From contig NZ_JACHLZ010000001.1 in assembly GCF_014204755.1 (NCBI RefSeq), forward strand, positions 310,001 to 374,000: DNA of 64,000 bases, given 5' to 3'. The notes under the pieces are model-generated. The model was not told the DNA's origin. It searched no databases and worked only from the letters and a program-made list of their open reading frames with translations. The position numbers and the translations under genes are program-made. Positions within the stretch are counted from its first letter, which is position 1, and each line of letters begins with the position of its first letter. This DNA is from Brachybacterium aquaticum (GTDB lineage Bacteria; Actinomycetota; Actinomycetes; Actinomycetales; Dermabacteraceae). Of the stretch, positions 54,038 to 63,406 are shown one piece after another.

Positions 54038-56329
54038 TCACGGCTTCCCGCGCCGCCACAGCGCCGAGGGCCACCAGATGACCCGACCGAGGTCGAGGGC
54101 GAGGGCCGGCACCAGCAGGGTGCGGACCACGAAGGTGTCCAGCAGGACGCCGAGGGCGACGATGAACGCGATCTGGGCGAGGAACAGGATCGGGATCACC
54201 CCGAGGGCCGCGAAGGTCGCCGCGAGCACCAGGCCGGCGGAGGTGATGACCCCGCCGGTCACGGCGAGCCCGCGGACCACCCCGTCCCGCGTCCCGTGCC
54301 GCAGGGACTCCTCCCGCACCCGGGTCATGAGGAAGATGTTGTAGTCGATCCCGAGGGCGACGAGGAACACGAAGCCGTACAGGGGGACGGCGGGATCCGC
54401 GCCGGGGAAGCGGAACACATGCTCGAACACGATCGCGGAGATCCCGAGCGCCGTCGCGAAGGACAGCACCGTCGTGGCGATCAGCAGCAGCGGGGCGAGG
54501 ATCGCGCGCAGCAGCAGCATGAGGATCACCGTGATCACCACGAGGACGATGGGGATGATCAGCGCGCGGTCGTGCACGGACGTCTCGTCCGTGTCCAGCG
54601 CGGTCGCCGTGGAGCCGCCGACCAGGGCGGGCAGATCCTGCGCCGCGAGCTCGCCGCGCAGCTCGCGGACCGTCTCCTCCGCCGCGAGGGAATCCGGCGC
54701 GCTGGACAGCGTCGCCTGCAGCAGCACCTGCCCGTCGACGACGGTCGGTTCGGGGGCGGGGCTCCCGGGCGGGCCGAGGGGCTGGATCCCGTCGGCGGTC
54801 ACCGGGGCGGAGCCGCTGGGGGAGTCCGCGGCGGTCACCGCGACGGAGTCGATGCCGTCGGCCGCGAGCAGCAGCTCCGCCGTGGCCTCCAGGTCCGCTT
54901 CCGGGACGAGCACCTGCACAGGGGAGCCGGCACCGGCGGGGAAGTGCTCGCCGAGGACGGCCTGCCCCTCCCGGGCCGCGGACTCCCCGAGCACCAGATC
55001 CGACTGCGGGACCCCGTCGGCCTCGAGCTGGACCAGGCCGATCCCGCCGACGGCGAGGACCAGCGCGGTCAGCACCCACACAGGGCGCGGGCGGCGGCGG
55101 ACGGCGCGGGCGATGCGCTCCCAGACGCCGTGGCCCGACGTGCCGGTCTCGGCCCCGCCGTCGGCCCCGGTCTCGAGCCGCGGCCGACGGGGCCAGAACG
55201 CCGTACGGCCGAGGAGCAGCAGCGCGGCGGGGAGGAAGGTCAAGGCGGCCGCCATCGCGAACAGGATGCCGACCGCGGCGACCGGTCCGAGGGAGCTGTT
55301 GGAGCGCAGGTCGGAGAGCAGCAGGCACAGCAGTCCCGCGATCACCGTGCCGCCCGAGGCGAGGACGGGCTCGATCGTGCCGCGCAGGGCCCTCGTGGTG
55401 GCCGTCCAGCGGCTCGCGGTGCGGCGCAGCTCGTCGCGGTACCGGGCGACGTAGAGCAGGGAGTAGTCGGTGGCCGCGCCGATCACCAGGATGAACAGGA
55501 TGCCCTGGGTCTGGCCGGACAGCAGCAGCACATCGGCGGCGGCCAGGTGCCAGATCAGCAGCAGCGCCGCGCACAGGGCGGACATGCTGGTGGCGAGCAC
55601 GACGGCGGGCAGCAGCAGCGAGCGGTAGACCACCACCAGGATCAGCAGCACGGCAGCGAGGGCGACGCCCAGCAGCAGGCCGTCGATCCCCGCGAAGGCC
55701 TCGGCGAGATCGGCGGAGAAGCCCGCGGGCCCGGTGACGTACCCGGTGAGGCCCGGCGGCAGATCGGCCTCGAGCTCGGCCCGGATGGCGGTGGTCGCCT
55801 CGGCGAGGTCCGTCTCGGCGTCCAGCGGCACGAACACCTGGACCGCGAGTCCGTCCTCGGAGGTGATCGGCGGGGAGATGTCGCCGCGGACCTGCTCGAG
55901 CTGGGCCAGATCGGCGGTGGCCTGTTCGATCGCCGCAGAGGACTCCGCGTCGATCGCGGTGGGGGAGGTGATGACGATGATCGCGGGGATCGCATCGGAA
56001 CCGGTGAACTCGGGGGCGAGCTGCGCGACGCGGGTCGCCTCGGAGGACTCGGGCAGATAGGCCGTGCGGTCGTTCGAGGAGACCTCGTCGACCCGCCCGA
56101 AGTAGGGGCCGCCCACCCCCGCGAGCGCGAGCCAGCCGACGATCAGCAGCGCCGGCAGCAGGATGCGCAGCGCCCGGGGCGTGCGGGGCAGGTCCCGGCG
56201 ATGCCGACGCCCGCCGCTCTGCGGCGAGCCGGCGTGCGCAGAGGCTCCACCCGACGGGGCGCCAGGACCGGCAGGGTCGGGGGAAGCGGGGGAAGAGGAC
56301 GAAGCGGGGGAGGAGGCGGAGTGCGGCAT
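54038..56329 (-). CDS. MMPL-family RND transporter
   Basis: 763 aa. Two repeats each with one span, a large extracellular loop and five spans. The MmpL proton-relay motifs appear as [18 protein letters not shown] in the first half and [16 protein letters not shown] in the second. The N-terminal ~45 residues are a disordered Ser/Pro/Gly-rich tail. I start at ATG 56329, 7 bases after AGGGA; ATG 56371 would add 14 residues inside the operator region. Probable substrates are lipids or drugs, with control by the divergent MarR protein. Confidence 0.92.
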   Translation of the reverse strand: MPHSASSPASSSSPASPDPAGPGAPSGGASAHAGSPQSGGRRHRRDLPRTPRALRILLPALLIVGWLALAGVGGPYFGRVDEVSSNDRTAYLPESSEATRVAQLAPEFTGSDAIPAIIVITSPTAIDAESSAAIEQATADLAQLEQVRGDISPPITSEDGLAVQVFVPLDAETDLAEATTAIRAELEADLPPGLTGYVTGPAGFSADLAEAFAGIDGLLLGVALAAVLLILVVVYRSLLLPAVVLATSMSALCAALLLIWHLAAADVLLLSGQTQGILFILVIGAATDYSLLYVARYRDELRRTASRWTATTRALRGTIEPVLASGGTVIAGLLCLLLSDLRSNSSLGPVAAVGILFAMAAALTFLPAALLLLGRTAFWPRRPRLETGADGGAETGTSGHGVWERIARAVRRRPRPVWVLTALVLAVGGIGLVQLEADGVPQSDLVLGESAAREGQAVLGEHFPAGAGSPVQVLVPEADLEATAELLLAADGIDSVAVTAADSPSGSAPVTADGIQPLGPPGSPAPEPTVVDGQVLLQATLSSAPDSLAAEETVRELRGELAAQDLPALVGGSTATALDTDETSVHDRALIIPIVLVVITVILMLLLRAILAPLLLIATTVLSFATALGISAIVFEHVFRFPGADPAVPLYGFVFLVALGIDYNIFLMTRVREESLRHGTRDGVVRGLAVTGGVITSAGLVLAATFAALGVIPILFLAQIAFIVALGVLLDTFVVRTLLVPALALDLGRVIWWPSALWRRGKP

Positions 56330-56375
56330 GGTGTGTCCCTTCGCGAACGGAGTCGGCCCATTCTCGCACACATTG

Positions 56376-56388
56376 CTAGCTTGGCTAG
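56376..56388. promoter_or_regulatory. MarR operator candidate in the mmpL-marR divergent region
   Basis: CTAGC-TTG-GCTAG is a perfect palindrome, and TAGATATCTA (56386-56395), also palindromic, overlaps its end. It lies between the divergent starts, where a MarR repressor would control both. Confidence 0.6.
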
Positions 56389-56419
56389 ATATCTACCTGG
56401 TGAGAGAGGTGGGGCTACC

Positions 56420-57022
56420 ATGGCTCCCATGGCAGCTGATCCCGGGAGTGAGCGACAGCGGACCGACCCCGACCTCGGGACGTCGCTGTTCAGCCTCGCG
56501 GCGAGCGATCCCCGCGGAGAGCTCGTGGACCGCAGCGGACTCGCCGACGAGGACGTGGCCCAGATCGACGCGGTCATGGCCGCTCTCGTGCGTCTGCGTG
56601 CCGCCGAGAAGGCGCTCGCCGAGGCGTCGCTGCGCTACATGGAGCTGGGCGAGACCGACATGCGGGCTCTGCACGTGCTGATCGTCGCCGGGAACAGGGG
56701 GACGCCTGCCACCCCCGGTTCCCTCGCGCGTGCCCTCGGGATCTCCACCGCCTCGACCACCAAGCTGCTGGATCGTCTCGAGCGGGCGGGTCACGTGCGG
56801 CGCGAGCCCCATCCGTCGGACCGCCGCGCCACGGTGCTCGCGGTCGAGCCGTCGACCCGCGCCGCCGCCCTGCGCACGGTCGGAGCGCAGCAGGCCCGCC
56901 GGGTCGAGGCCGCTCGTCGGCTCGCTCCCGGGGAGCGCCGAGTCGTCATCGACTTCCTCGAGGACATGGCGCAGCGGCTCTCGATGGACGGGGTGGACTG
57001 GGCCGAGTCCGCGGAGGATTGA
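56420..57022 (+). CDS. MarR-family transcriptional regulator
   Basis: 200 aa. Winged helix at about residues 85-160: LARALGISTASTTKLLDRLERAGHVRREPHPSDRRATVLAVE, with the wing DRR motif intact. N-terminal and C-terminal helices form the dimer. It is divergent from the MMPL gene across 90 bases that hold a palindrome, the same layout as mycobacterial mmpL-regulator pairs, so it probably represses the transporter. ATG 56429 is an alternative start. Confidence 0.92.
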   Translation: MAPMAADPGSERQRTDPDLGTSLFSLAASDPRGELVDRSGLADEDVAQIDAVMAALVRLRAAEKALAEASLRYMELGETDMRALHVLIVAGNRGTPATPGSLARALGISTASTTKLLDRLERAGHVRREPHPSDRRATVLAVEPSTRAAALRTVGAQQARRVEAARRLAPGERRVVIDFLEDMAQRLSMDGVDWAESAED

Positions 57023-57038
57023 CGCTCCGCCTCGGGGC

Positions 57039-57269
57039 TCAGCGCCGCAGGGAGCGGCCCCAGCCCGAGCGGGCGTGGAGCAGGGCGAGGGTCGCGAAGA
57101 CCGCAGCGGCGAGCCCCAGTAGCACCATCGAGGGGATCGATCCGGTGGGCAGCGCCGAGCTGCCGAGCGCGATCGCGAGCCAGGCGACGGCGACCGCACC
57201 GCACAGGATCGCGAGGCGGCGATGCAGCGAGCGGGCCCGGGGCCCGTCGGGATCGGCATTGCGAGGCAT
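57039..57269 (-). CDS. Small two-span membrane protein
   Basis: 76 aa with two hydrophobic segments (about residues 20-42 and 48-66) and basic ends (LHRRLAILCG, RSGWGRSLRR). The ATG at 57269 has GGAG 7 bases upstream. No family recognised; it converges with marR, 16 bases apart. Confidence 0.65.
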   Translation of the reverse strand: MPRNADPDGPRARSLHRRLAILCGAVAVAWLAIALGSSALPTGSIPSMVLLGLAAAVFATLALLHARSGWGRSLRR

Positions 57270-57415
57270 GAGCTGCTCCTGCGGATCGGTCCGGCGTGAC
57301 GGGACCATTCCACGGCACCCGTCGGTCGCGCGCGACGGGGAGGACTCCCCATCCCCCCGGGGGACAGCCCCCAGAGGACGCGCCGCCGGAGGTCGAGCCG
57401 ACCCCCAGGAACGAC

Positions 57416-57443
57416 GAAGCCCCCTGGGTGACCAGGGGGCTTC
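57416..57443 (-). terminator. Terminator downstream of tRNA-Phe
   Basis: Perfect 12-base stem GAAGCCCCCTGG/CCAGGGGGCTTC with a 4-base loop, five bases past the encoded CCA end. Confidence 0.85.
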
Positions 57444-57450
57444 GGGGTGG

Positions 57451-57523
57451 TGGCTCCGACCGGCGTCGATCCGGTGACCTTTCGATTTTCAGTCGAACGC
57501 TCTACCAACTGAGCTACAGAGCC
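57451..57523 (-). tRNA. tRNA-Phe (GAA)
   Basis: 73-nt cloverleaf: acceptor GGCTCTG/CGGAGCC with a wobble pair, D-arm GCTCAGTTGGTAGAGC and anticodon loop CTGAAAA. CCA is encoded (57450-57448). Confidence 0.96.
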
Positions 57524-57620
57524 GTGGTCGCCGTGGCGACCGAGGACAAGCGTAACAGTCCTCGTGCTGTCGGCTGAACCCGAGCGGCCCCGGTGAGAGG
57601 CAGACCACGGCGATCCGTGC

Positions 57621-58640
57621 TCAGGCGACCTTGATGAGCGTCTTGCCGAGGTTGTCGCCGCGCAGCATGCCCACGAAGGTCTCGGGCGCGCGGTCCAGTC
57701 CCTCGGTGACGTCCTCGGTGTAGAGCACCTGCCCGCTCGCGATCCAGCCGCTCATCTCGCGCTGGAAGTCCGCGAACATCGTCGGCGCGAACTCGCGCTG
57801 GATGAAGCCGCGCACGGTGAGGCTCTTCGAGAGGATCTGCCCCATGAGGGCGCCGCTGCGGTCGGGCCCCTCGGGCAGGGAGGTGGCGTTGTAGTTCGCG
57901 GCCAGTCCGCACACGGGCACGCGCGCGAACTCGTTCAGCAGCGGCAGCACGGCGTCCCAGACCGCGCCTCCCACGTTCTCGAAGTACACGTCGATGCCGT
58001 CCGGCGCGGCCGCGGCGAGGCGGCCGGGCAGGTCCGGGGCGCGGTGGTCGAGCGCGGCGTCCAGGCCCAGCGCCTCGAGGTGGGCGGCCTTGCGCTCGCC
58101 GCCGGCGATGCCGATCGCGCGGGCGCCGCGGAGCCTGGCGATCTGGGCGACGGCGGAGCCGACGGGTCCGGCCGCCGCGGCGACGGCGAGGGTCTCGCCG
58201 GGCCGCACTTTCCCGATCGCGGTGAGGCCCGCGTAGGCGGTGAAGCCGGGCATGCCGAGCACGCCGAGGGCGGTGGAGATCGGGGCGGCCGACGGGTCCA
58301 GCTTGCGCAGCGCGGAGACGTCCTCGACGCTGTACTCCTGCCAGCCGCCGTAGCCGAGCACGATGTCGCCGGGGGAGAGGGCGTCGGACTCGGCGGAGAC
58401 CACCTCGGAGACGGTCCCTCCCACGATCACGTCGCCCACCTCCATGGGGGCGGCATAGGACTTCGCGTCGCTCATGCGGCCGCGCACGTAGGGGTCCAGG
58501 GAGATCCACAGGGTGCGCAGCAGGGCCTGGCCGGGCCCGGGAGCGGGGAGCGGTGCCTCGTCGCGGAGGAAGTCGGACTCGACCGGGACTCCGTGGGGGC
58601 GGGCGGCGAGGCGGATGCGGTGGTTCGTGGTGGTGCTCAT
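57621..58640 (-). CDS. Zinc-independent MDR oxidoreductase, CurA/PTGR-like
   Basis: 339 aa NADPH-dependent alkenal/one-type reductase. LRTLWISLDPYVRGRMSDAKSY at the N-terminus is typical of the CurA/prostaglandin reductase branch, the dinucleotide motif is AAAGPVGSAVAQIARL near residue 155, and GIAGGERKAAHLEALG follows. Zinc ligands are absent, as expected. It reduces C=C bonds of conjugated carbonyls; the physiological substrate is unknown. Confidence 0.9.
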   Translation of the reverse strand: MSTTTNHRIRLAARPHGVPVESDFLRDEAPLPAPGPGQALLRTLWISLDPYVRGRMSDAKSYAAPMEVGDVIVGGTVSEVVSAESDALSPGDIVLGYGGWQEYSVEDVSALRKLDPSAAPISTALGVLGMPGFTAYAGLTAIGKVRPGETLAVAAAAGPVGSAVAQIARLRGARAIGIAGGERKAAHLEALGLDAALDHRAPDLPGRLAAAAPDGIDVYFENVGGAVWDAVLPLLNEFARVPVCGLAANYNATSLPEGPDRSGALMGQILSKSLTVRGFIQREFAPTMFADFQREMSGWIASGQVLYTEDVTEGLDRAPETFVGMLRGDNLGKTLIKVA

Positions 58641-58646
58641 CCCTCG

Positions 58647-58652
58647 AGGGTA
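58647..58652 (-). promoter_or_regulatory. Leaderless -10 element (TACCCT) for the MDR gene
   Basis: TACCCT on the minus strand ends 6 bases before the ATG at 58640. Confidence 0.55.
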
Positions 58653-58683
58653 GGACCTGAGCGTGAACGTACGCCGAGCACGA

Positions 58684-58716
58684 CGAAGGCCCCGGAACGA
58701 TGTTCCGGGGCCTTCG
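58684..58716 (-). terminator. Terminator downstream of tRNA-Asp
   Basis: Perfect 15-base stem (58684-58698 / 58702-58716) with a 3-base GAT loop, eight bases past the tRNA 3' end. Confidence 0.85.
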
Positions 58717-58724
58717 TGGAGGGG

Positions 58725-58798
58725 CGACCCTGACCGGGCTTGAACCGGCGACCTCCGCCGTGACAGGGCGGCACTCTAACCAACTGAGCTACAGGGCC
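58725..58798 (-). tRNA. tRNA-Asp (GTC)
   Basis: 74-nt cloverleaf: acceptor GGCCCTG/CAGGGTC, D-arm GCTCAGTTGGTTAGAGT, anticodon loop CTGTCAC and discriminator G. Confidence 0.95.
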
Positions 58799-58924
58799 TC
58801 TCTCGTCTCCGGGCCTCTCGGCCTTTCGACTCGGATAACTCTACCGGAGGTTTTCGGGGCTCACGACCACTTTCGGTGTGACCCCTCTCGCACCTGATCG
58901 AGTGGCCGGTGCACAGGTGCTCGC

Positions 58925-58930
58925 TACGCT
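58925..58930 (+). promoter_or_regulatory. Leaderless -10 element (TACGCT) for the glycosyltransferase
   Basis: TACGCT ends 6 bases before the ATG at 58937. Confidence 0.6.
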
Positions 58931-58936
58931 CTGCGC

Positions 58937-59839
58937 ATGAGCGTGAAGTCCTCCGTGAGGCGCTGGATCGTCAGGCATCGTCCGCTGCAGCTGCGCACCC
59001 AGCGAGCCATCACGCTGCCACGCCTCCCGCGCCGCGCGCGCCAGGTCGGCTCGGTCTGGGCCGTGTCCCTGGTGCGGAACGAGGCCGACGTCATCGGACT
59101 GACGGTGCGGAACCTTCTCGCCCAGGGTGTGGACGGGGTGATCGTGCTCGATCATCTCTCGACCGACTCCACGCGCGAGGTGCTGGCCGGGATCACCGCC
59201 GAGGATCCTCGCGTCCATCTCGGGACGTATCAGGATCCTGCGCACCGTCAGGCCCGGGTGATGTCGTACCTCGCCGATCGGGCCCGACGCGCCGGGGCGG
59301 ACTGGGTCGTACTGTTCGACGCCGATGAGTTCTGGTGTGCGCAGGGCGGGACCGTGGCTGAGGTGCTCGGGGGGATAGAGGGGGCCCGCGTCGCGGCGGC
59401 TGCGCTCCATGACGCGCATCCGGACGGACCGGAGGGTGTCGATCTCACGGCGGCGGGGAGCCGCCTCCTGGTGGAGACGGAACCGAACACGGAGAAGGTC
59501 GCCATCCGGCCGGAGGGCTGGGCGTGGGTGGACATGGGCAACCACAGCGCACTGGACCTGGCCCGTTCCGCACCGTCCGAACTGCGGATCCTCCACATCC
59601 CGTACCGCAGCCTCGGGCAGATGCGGGCCAAAGCGGTCAACGGGGCGGCCGCTGTGCGCGCTGATACCGAGTTCGGGCCACGCGTCGCGGATCACTGGAA
59701 GCGGCTCGCGGATTACGACGGCGAGATCGAGCGGGAATGGGCTGAGGCGACGGCACCCCGCCGACCCGTGGCCGAGATCGGGGTCCCTGCTCCCGGGGCG
59801 ACCTGGGAGGACGTGCTCGGCGGCGGCACGACATCGTGA
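58937..59839 (+). CDS. Family 2-type glycosyltransferase (PF13704-like)
   Basis: 300 aa. A basic N-terminus of about 35 residues precedes the GT-A fold: VSLVRNEADVIGLTVRNLLAQGVDGVIVLDHLSTDSTREVL, then the metal-binding DADEFW near residue 131. The EADVI and DADEFW pair is typical of the Glyco_tranf_2_4 group. No spans and no neighbouring polysaccharide genes; tRNAs flank it on both sides, so the acceptor cannot be guessed. Confidence 0.85.
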   Translation: MSVKSSVRRWIVRHRPLQLRTQRAITLPRLPRRARQVGSVWAVSLVRNEADVIGLTVRNLLAQGVDGVIVLDHLSTDSTREVLAGITAEDPRVHLGTYQDPAHRQARVMSYLADRARRAGADWVVLFDADEFWCAQGGTVAEVLGGIEGARVAAAALHDAHPDGPEGVDLTAAGSRLLVETEPNTEKVAIRPEGWAWVDMGNHSALDLARSAPSELRILHIPYRSLGQMRAKAVNGAAAVRADTEFGPRVADHWKRLADYDGEIEREWAEATAPRRPVAEIGVPAPGATWEDVLGGGTTS

Positions 59840-59856
59840 CAGCGGCCGAGTGACAG

Positions 59857-59929
<73 letters not shown>

Positions 59930-60050
59930 CCGGGCAGAGAACTGCCCGCACAGAGCATACCCACCCGTCGGCCGCCCTCGCCTCGGAGTTCCGCGCCGAT
60001 GCGTCCTATCCGACACCGCCGGGCGTGCGCCGGCGTGGTTCGATGGGCAG

Positions 60051-60416
60051 ATGATCGAGATCAGCCGCGAGGAGTTCGAGGAGGCGGTCGACGACGCCCT
60101 GGACTCGCTGCCGGACGAGGTGGCCCGCGCGATCGCCGAGGCGAACGTGGTGATCCTCGTGGAGGAGGAGCCGAGCCGTGAGCAGTCCGCCGGCACCGAG
60201 CTGCTGGGGCTGTACGAGGGGATCCCGCTGGACAGGCGCAGCGTCTTCGACGGGTACCGCCAGCCGGACCGGATCTTCGTCTTCCGCGGCCCGCTGCAAC
60301 GCATCTCCCGCACCCGCGAGCAGCTGGTCCACCAGATCGCGGTGACCGTGCTGCACGAGCTCGGGCACCTGTTCGGCATCTCCGACGAGCGCCTCCACGA
60401 GCTGGGCTGGGGCTGA
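60051..60416 (+). CDS. Zincin-like metallopeptidase family protein (PF06262)
   Basis: 121 aa, the normal length. The C-terminal zinc motif HELGHLFGISDERLHELGWG gives HExxH plus a distal Asp/Glu-rich ligand region; the N-terminus MIEISREEFEEAVDDALDSLP is typical. Cytosolic. No peptidase activity has been assigned for most of the family. Confidence 0.9.
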   Translation: MIEISREEFEEAVDDALDSLPDEVARAIAEANVVILVEEEPSREQSAGTELLGLYEGIPLDRRSVFDGYRQPDRIFVFRGPLQRISRTREQLVHQIAVTVLHELGHLFGISDERLHELGWG

Positions 60417-60430
60417 GTCCATCCCAGCCC
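60404..60430. terminator. Bidirectional terminator between the zincin and response regulator
   Basis: GGGCTGGG (60404-60411) pairs with CCCAGCCC (60423-60430), overlapping the end of the zincin gene. Confidence 0.55.
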
Positions 60431-60441
60431 CGACCGCGCCG

Positions 60442-61125
60442 TCAGACCTGGTCGACGTCGAGGTCGGTGAGCCCGGCCTCGTGGGCGATGATCGCGATCT
60501 GCACGCGGTTGGTGCAGTCGAGCTTCGCGAAGATCTTCGAGACGTGCGCCTTCACGGTCGCCTCGCTCATGAACAGCCGCATCCCGATCTGGGCGTTGGA
60601 CAGCCCCGCGCCGACCGCGCCGAGCACCTCGGTCTCGCGCTCGGTGAGCTGGTCCAGGCCCGGGTGGCGCTCCTGACGGGAGCCGGGGTTCGCGTCGGAG
60701 AAGTGGGTGAGCATGCGCCGGGTGACGGTGGGGGAGAGCATCGCCTCGCCGCCGGCGACCACGTGCACGGCACGGGCGAGGTCCTGCGGCGGGGTGTCCT
60801 TGAGGAGGAAGCCGCTGGCCCCGGCCTCGAGCGCCTGGAAGACGTACTCGTCCATGTCGAAGGTGGTGAGCATGATGATCTTCGGCGGGTTCGGCAGGGC
60901 CGTCACGGCCTTGGTCGCCGCGATCCCGTCGAGGGTCGGCATGCGCACGTCCATGAGGAGCACGTCGGGGCGATGCTTCTGGACGAGCGTGACCGCCTCG
61001 GATCCGTCGGCCGCCTGCCCGACCACCTCGATCTCGGGGTCGGCCCCCAGGATCATGGCCAGGCCCGCGCGCACCAGCGAGTCGTCGTCGATCAGTCCCA
61101 CGCGCGTCACGTCGTCGTCGGCCAC
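60442..61125 (-). CDS. NarL/LuxR-type response regulator
   Basis: 227 aa. Receiver domain 1-125 with acidic pair DDD near residue 14, phospho-Asp in VLLMDVRMP (about residue 59) and Lys in FLLKDTPP. LuxR-type HTH at about 155-220 (LTERETEVLGAVGAGLSNAQI, SEATVKAHVSKIFAKLDC). The partner kinase gene overlaps it by 19 bases. It probably controls the divergent ABC exporter. Confidence 0.94.
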   Translation of the reverse strand: MADDDVTRVGLIDDDSLVRAGLAMILGADPEIEVVGQAADGSEAVTLVQKHRPDVLLMDVRMPTLDGIAATKAVTALPNPPKIIMLTTFDMDEYVFQALEAGASGFLLKDTPPQDLARAVHVVAGGEAMLSPTVTRRMLTHFSDANPGSRQERHPGLDQLTERETEVLGAVGAGLSNAQIGMRLFMSEATVKAHVSKIFAKLDCTNRVQIAIIAHEAGLTDLDVDQV

Positions 61126-62240
61126 GGGATCACCGCCCTCACTTCGAATCGTCCGTCGTCGGTGGGTCCCGACGTGATGGTGCCGCCCGCATGCGTCACG
61201 CGGGTCTCGATGCCCGACAGGCCCATCCGCGCACCCGGCAGATCGGTCGTGAACCCCTTGGGGAGCACATTACTGACCTCGATCACGAGGTCGGTGCCGG
61301 GCTCGCCGATCAGTGCGACCCGCGCCTTCGTGTGCCGTGCGTGCTTGTGGATGTTGGTCAGCCCCTCCTGGACCACGCGGTAGGCGGTGCGGGCCAGCGG
61401 ATCGGGGACGGGGTCGTCGATGAAGTCGAACAGGTCCACCGCCACGCCCGCGTCCTTGGACTCATCGACGAGCTTGCGCACGTCCTCCCAGGTGGGCTGC
61501 GGGGCCAGCGGCGCCTGCTCCCCGTCGCCGCGCAGCACCCCCAGCACCTCCCGCAGCTCGGACAGGGCGGTGGTGGCGGTGCCGCGGATCAGCGCGGCGG
61601 ACTGCTGGACCTGCTCGCGCTCCAGGTTCGGGTTCACCTCGAGCGCCCCGGCCTGCAGGGCGACCAGCGAGATCTTGTGCGCGACGATGTCGTGCATCTC
61701 CCGGGCGATGCGGGTGCGCTCGGCCCGTCGGGCCTGCTCCTCCGCGGCGGCGCGCCCGGACTCGGCCTGCTCGGCCCGCTGGCGCAGCTCCGCCAGCAGC
61801 GTGCGCCGCACCGCGGTGTACATCCCGATCGCGGCCGAGGCGGCGACGATCAGCAGCGTCAGCACCATCCCCATGATGCTCGCCTGCGGCTCGGCCTTCA
61901 GCTGCACGAGCGCGGGCACGGAGGAGGCGAGCGCCGAGAGGAGAGCGAACAGCACCGTCAGCAGGCGGCTCGAGGAGCGGGTGGCGAAGGCGTAGGTCGC
62001 GATGATCAGCACGGTCACCGACATGGCCGCGGCATTCGCCGCCGCGACCAGCGGCAGCAGCCAGCGCCAGTGCCGGTGGCGCAGCAGCAGCGCCGCGCCG
62101 AGCACGAGGGCGAGCAGGCCCCGCACCAGGCCCATCCACGTGGTGGACAGCAGCAGCTGCGCGATCGCCTCGGCCGTGACGGCGACGAGGATCGCCGCCT
62201 CCTGCCAGCGCTGCCGCGCCGGAGCTCCCTGGTGGTCCAC
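61107..62240 (-). CDS. Sensor histidine kinase (HisKA_3/DesK-like)
   Basis: 377 aa. Five to six spans in the first 170 residues without a large outer domain, a short coiled coil, then the phospho-His in REMHDIVAHKISL (about residue 187) and a HATPase domain (VVQEGLTNIHKHARH, MGLSGIETRV). The lack of an extracellular sensor fits intramembrane sensing of envelope stress or antibiotics, as in LiaS/BceS-like systems tied to ABC exporters. GTG start preceded by TACAGT. Confidence 0.93.
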   Translation of the reverse strand: MDHQGAPARQRWQEAAILVAVTAEAIAQLLLSTTWMGLVRGLLALVLGAALLLRHRHWRWLLPLVAAANAAAMSVTVLIIATYAFATRSSSRLLTVLFALLSALASSVPALVQLKAEPQASIMGMVLTLLIVAASAAIGMYTAVRRTLLAELRQRAEQAESGRAAAEEQARRAERTRIAREMHDIVAHKISLVALQAGALEVNPNLEREQVQQSAALIRGTATTALSELREVLGVLRGDGEQAPLAPQPTWEDVRKLVDESKDAGVAVDLFDFIDDPVPDPLARTAYRVVQEGLTNIHKHARHTKARVALIGEPGTDLVIEVSNVLPKGFTTDLPGARMGLSGIETRVTHAGGTITSGPTDDGRFEVRAVIPWPTTT

Positions 62241-62246
62241 GGCGCC

Positions 62247-62252
62247 ACTGTA
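62247..62252 (-). promoter_or_regulatory. Leaderless -10 element (TACAGT) for the kinase operon
   Basis: TACAGT on the minus strand ends 6 bases before the GTG at 62240. Confidence 0.6.
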
Positions 62253-62412
62253 CCGACGGGGCGGGCGACGAAAGGCGGACGAAGGGCGGCGGCGCGGCCG
62301 ACGGAGGTCGGTGCCCCCGGGCCCTCCGGCCCGGGCCCGACAGACCTTCGTCAGTCAGGCGCGCGCCGGGGGTCGGTGTCGGCCGACGGGGACCGGGGAG
62401 GACGCTTCAGCC

Positions 62413-63375
62413 ATGAGCCACGACGAGCCCCACGAGACCGACGAGACCCCTGCCGCCGCCCCCGCCCTCGAGGTGCGCGGACTGACCAAGCGCTACGGCG
62501 ACCGCACGGCCGTCGACGACCTCACCTTCTCCTGCCGCCCCGGCACCATCACCGGATTCCTCGGCCCCAACGGCGCCGGCAAGTCCACCACCCTGCGGAT
62601 CCTCACGGGCCTCGCCGACGCGGATCACGGCGAGGCGCTCGTGAGCGGTCGCCGTTACCGCACCCTGCGCCGCCCCGCCCGCGAGATCGGCGTCATGCTC
62701 GACGCCCGCGCCCTGCACGGCGGCCGCACCGGCATCGAGACCCTGCGCCTGGCCGCGAGGACGGTCGGCATGCCGAGAGGCCGCGCCGAGGAGGTGCTCG
62801 CGATGGTGGGCCTCGAGGGTGCGGCGAAGGTCCGCGTGGGCGGCTACTCCTACGGCATGCGCCAGCGGCTCGGGATCGGGACGGCGCTGATCGGCGACCC
62901 CGACGTGCTCGTGCTCGACGAGCCCGCCAACGGCCTGGACCCCGAGGGGATCCGCTGGATGCGCCGCCTGCTGCGCTCCTTCGCGGATGCCGGCGGCACC
63001 GTGCTGCTCTCCAGCCACCAGCTGCGCGAGGTCGAGGCGACCGTGGACCGGCTCGTGGTGATCTCCCGCGGCCGGCTGGTGCGCGAGGGGACCCTCGCCG
63101 ACCTCACCGCCGTCACCGGCACCCGCGTCGCGAGCGCGGACATGCCGGCGCTCGTGCGGGCCCTGGACCTCCACGGCATCGCCCACGAGCTGCGCGCCGG
63201 CGGTGAGCTCGTCGCGAGCCTCAGCCCCGAGGACATGGGCCGCCTCGCCCTGCGCGAGCAGCTCGTGCTCACCGCGCTCGGCACCAGCGAGGGCAGCGGC
63301 CTCGAGGAGGTCTTCTTCCAGCTCACCGGCGAGGGCGAGCCCGCCCTCGCTCCGGCCACCGCCGCCGCGGCCTGA
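62413..63375 (+). CDS. ABC transporter ATP-binding protein, drug-efflux type
   Basis: 320 aa. Walker A GPNGAGKST near residue 55, a degenerate signature (YSYGMRQRLGI), Walker B VLVLDEPANGLDPEG and switch His in SSHQLRE. About 70 C-terminal residues form the accessory domain seen in the DrrA/BcrA/LptB-like exporter group. It is divergent from the histidine kinase operon and is followed by its permease. Two decamer copies (one imperfect) lie upstream at 62296-62391. Confidence 0.92.
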   Translation: MSHDEPHETDETPAAAPALEVRGLTKRYGDRTAVDDLTFSCRPGTITGFLGPNGAGKSTTLRILTGLADADHGEALVSGRRYRTLRRPAREIGVMLDARALHGGRTGIETLRLAARTVGMPRGRAEEVLAMVGLEGAAKVRVGGYSYGMRQRLGIGTALIGDPDVLVLDEPANGLDPEGIRWMRRLLRSFADAGGTVLLSSHQLREVEATVDRLVVISRGRLVREGTLADLTAVTGTRVASADMPALVRALDLHGIAHELRAGGELVASLSPEDMGRLALREQLVLTALGTSEGSGLEEVFFQLTGEGEPALAPATAAAA

Positions 63376-63406
63376 TCCGCGACCCACCCGCTCAAGGAGC
63401 CCTCCC

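Noticed and set aside
53918..56419. A long open frame in front of marR on the plus strand
   Set aside because: Antisense to the MMPL transporter; the MarR homology begins only at 56420, next to an RBS.
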